A DNA stretch of 7,576 nt from UMGS902 sp045538895 (GTDB lineage Bacteria > Bacillota > Clostridia > Oscillospirales > CAG-272): contig JAZQEH010000042.1 in the NCBI GenBank assembly GCA_045538895.1, forward strand, positions 1-7,576, given 5' to 3'. Under the pieces are notes generated by a model. The model worked only from the letters and a program-made list of their open reading frames with translations. It made no database searches and was not told the DNA's origin. Position numbers and translations under genes: made by a program. Shown piece after piece: positions 6,989-7,576 of this stretch; positions within the stretch are counted from its first letter, which is position 1, and every line of letters starts with the position of its first letter.

Positions 6989-7241
6989 TGAAATTATTGC
7001 ATTTGTTTCGTTCTCGGAGATAAATAAGGAAACACTTGCAGCGGCGGCAGCGGTAAATTCGCACATTCTTAATTGTGCAGCCTGCCGTGAAAAAGTAGAA
7101 GCATATTCTTTAATACACGAGAAAATCGTTACAAGTGCCCGTAGCGGCGGTTCTGTTAAACTTGAAAACGAAAAGAATCAAATGCAGAAAACCGAAAAGA
7201 ATCAAATGCAGAAAACCGAAAAAAAGCAAATGCAGAAATAA
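6969..7241 (+). CDS. Small zinc-finger anti-sigma-like protein with C-terminal tandem repeats
   Basis: The 90-residue protein contains NSHILNCAACREKV: H32-x3-C36-x2-C39, the signature of zinc-binding anti-sigma (ZAS) domains, followed by a helix (about 40-55). Such proteins sequester their cognate sigma factor, and the gene overlaps the sigma-like gene by 20 bases, the usual arrangement. AGGAG (6957-6961) is 7 bases from ATG 6969, so the overlap start is well supported. Unlike membrane-anchored anti-sigmas, it has no transmembrane segment. Instead it ends in EKNQMQKT, EKNQMQKT, EKKQMQK (68-90), a Lys/Gln-rich, probably disordered or coiled tail. It is likely cytosolic, perhaps redox- or zinc-sensitive through the finger. 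It could alternatively be a zinc-finger adaptor without anti-sigma activity. Confidence 0.72.
   Translation: MKHLTVDEIIAFVSFSEINKETLAAAAAVNSHILNCAACREKVEAYSLIHEKIVTSARSGGSVKLENEKNQMQKTEKNQMQKTEKKQMQK
7170..7238 (+). repeat. 24-base in-frame tandem repeat (2 exact copies plus a partial third)
   Basis: Units 7170-7193 and 7194-7217 are identical (each encodes EKNQMQKT). The third, 7218-7238, is 21 bases with two substitutions and runs into the stop codon. Exact copies at DNA level suggest recent expansion by slippage, and copy number may vary between strains without breaking the frame. Confidence 0.9.
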
Positions 7242-7250
7242 GATAGAAAA

Positions 7251-7294
7251 CCAAGCAGAAATGCTTGGCTTCAGAGTGCTGACAAACGCGTCAG
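7251..7294 (+). other. Two small hairpins, the first with a GAAA tetraloop
   Basis: CCAAGCA (7251-7257) pairs with TGCTTGG (7262-7268) around GAAA, a GNRA-type tetraloop that often docks in folded RNAs. Ten bases later CTGAC (7279-7283) pairs with GTCAG (7290-7294) around a 6-base loop. Neither is followed by a T-run, so they do not look like terminators. They start 10 bases after the anti-sigma-like stop and may stabilise the 3' end of that mRNA or be part of a structured RNA. Confidence 0.5.
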
Positions 7295-7372
7295 ACCGCA
7301 AGTAAAAAATAAAAGCAAAAAATAAAAAGAAATAATTTTTTACATTATATTAAAAATATTAAAATCAAAATG

Positions 7373-7399
7373 CGGCAAGGGCTTAAAAAACCCTTGCCG
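7373..7399. terminator. Possible terminator hairpin
   Basis: CGGCAAGGG (7373-7381) pairs perfectly with CCCTTGCCG (7391-7399) with a 9-base A-rich loop. On the plus strand it is followed by TTACTTGCTTTTT, a broken T-tract; on the minus strand by CATTTTGATTTT. It may be a weak terminator on either strand. Confidence 0.45.
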
Positions 7400-7413
7400 T
7401 TACTTGCTTTTTC

Positions 7414-7461
7414 GGATTTTTGTCTCTACCGTACGCATGTACGCCGACGAAACAAAAATCC
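7414..7461. other. Long stem-loop with nested palindromic hairpin
   Basis: GGATTTTTGT (7414-7423) pairs with ACAAAAATCC (7452-7461), a perfect 10-base outer stem. Within it CGTAC (7430-7434) pairs with GTACG (7439-7443) around GCAT. The inner part contains CATGTACGCC (7436-7445), a 9-of-10 match to 104-113 in the hairpin at the other end of the window. The role is unknown. Confidence 0.5.
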
Positions 7462-7493
7462 AAAAATCTGCCTGCGTTTCTCACCCTCTGGTC

Positions 7494-7518
7494 AGCCTGA
7501 TGACTTTGTCATCAGGCT
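7494..7518. other. Perfect 11-base hairpin next to the terminator
   Basis: AGCCTGATGAC (7494-7504) pairs with GTCATCAGGCT (7508-7518) around TTT. It is directly followed by AAAAA and then the terminator at 7520. It may be a second element of a tandem terminator or the last stem of a structured RNA. Confidence 0.6.
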
Positions 7519-7519
7519 A

Positions 7520-7543
7520 AAAAGGGCTGCAAGCAGCCCTTTT
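7520..7543 (+). terminator. Strong intrinsic terminator, probably bidirectional
   Basis: AAAAGGGCTGC (7520-7530) and GCAGCCCTTTT (7533-7543) form an 11-base inverted repeat with a minimal loop, followed by ATTTATT. On the minus strand the same stem is followed by TTTTT. It is the clearest end point for plus-strand transcripts from the sigma-like operon or from any RNA made in 7242-7520. Confidence 0.85.
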
Positions 7544-7576
7544 ATTTATTCGTATATCCAATTCTGTTCATAAACG

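Larger units (their letters stand above)
7242..7576. other. Gene-free, hairpin-rich intergenic region
   Basis: No open frame here has a ribosome binding site or protein-like composition. From left to right it holds two small hairpins (7251-7268, 7279-7294), about 70 bases of very AT-rich DNA (7302-7370), a GC-rich hairpin (7373-7399), a long stem-loop (7414-7461), an 11-base perfect hairpin (7494-7518) and an intrinsic terminator (7520-7543). From 7551 to the end nothing is recognised. Confidence 0.7.

Noticed and set aside
7251..7294. Possible cyclic-di-GMP riboswitch because of a GAAA tetraloop and a nearby ACGC
   Set aside because: The conserved cores of that class are not present, and the hairpins lie downstream of a gene with no gene following in the window.
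7494..7518. CTGATGA at 7497-7503 (and on the opposite strand) suggested a hammerhead ribozyme core
   Set aside because: The CTGATGA is fully paired in a perfect hairpin, and no GAAA plus cleavage-site strand is arranged as a hammerhead requires on either strand.
7370..7573. 67-codon open frame in the 3' intergenic region
   Set aside because: No ribosome binding site precedes it, and it runs straight through several perfect hairpins and the terminator. It is explained by RNA-level structure.

Overview
The window looks like chromosomal DNA of an anaerobic, gut- or rumen-type member of the Clostridia (Oscillospiraceae/Ruminococcaceae-like). This is inferred from strong AGGAG/GGAGG ribosome binding sites, moderate GC coding DNA with AT-rich spacers, a Clostridia-style FprA flavodiiron protein with rubredoxin, and sigma-A-type promoters. 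I cannot place it to genus by reading alone.

Layout. Bases 1-171 are a hairpin-rich intergenic leader (no gene seen). 172-1191 (+) encodes an extended-SDR NAD(P)-dependent epimerase/dehydratase-like protein. Two back-to-back intrinsic terminators (1195-1224 and 1239-1269) separate it from a convergent minus-strand operon: fprA (2630 down to 1485) followed by a 51-residue rubredoxin (1429 down to 1274). These two would pass electrons via rubredoxin to a diiron site that reduces O2 and/or NO. From the divergent spacer 2631-2768 a plus-strand set begins: a 551-residue protein with a Sel1-like segment and a Lon-like AAA+ fold that has lost its ATP-binding motifs (2769-4424), overlapping by 8 bases a soluble VirD4/TraG-like ATPase with intact Walker motifs (4417-6090). 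Only 16 bases later a near-consensus promoter (TTGACA, 17 bases, TATAAA) drives a sigma-70 region-2-like protein (6158-6988), which overlaps by 20 bases a 90-residue zinc-finger anti-sigma-like protein (6969-7241).

The last 335 bases (7242-7576) hold no convincing gene. They contain an ordered series of hairpins ending in a strong intrinsic terminator.

The part most likely to be undescribed is 2769-7241: a dead AAA+ protein translationally coupled to a live VirD4-type motor without any visible conjugation genes, next to a sigma/anti-sigma-like pair. A functional link among these four genes is inference from gene order, overlap and the lack of a terminator between them. The upstream metabolic genes look like ordinary chromosomal content.
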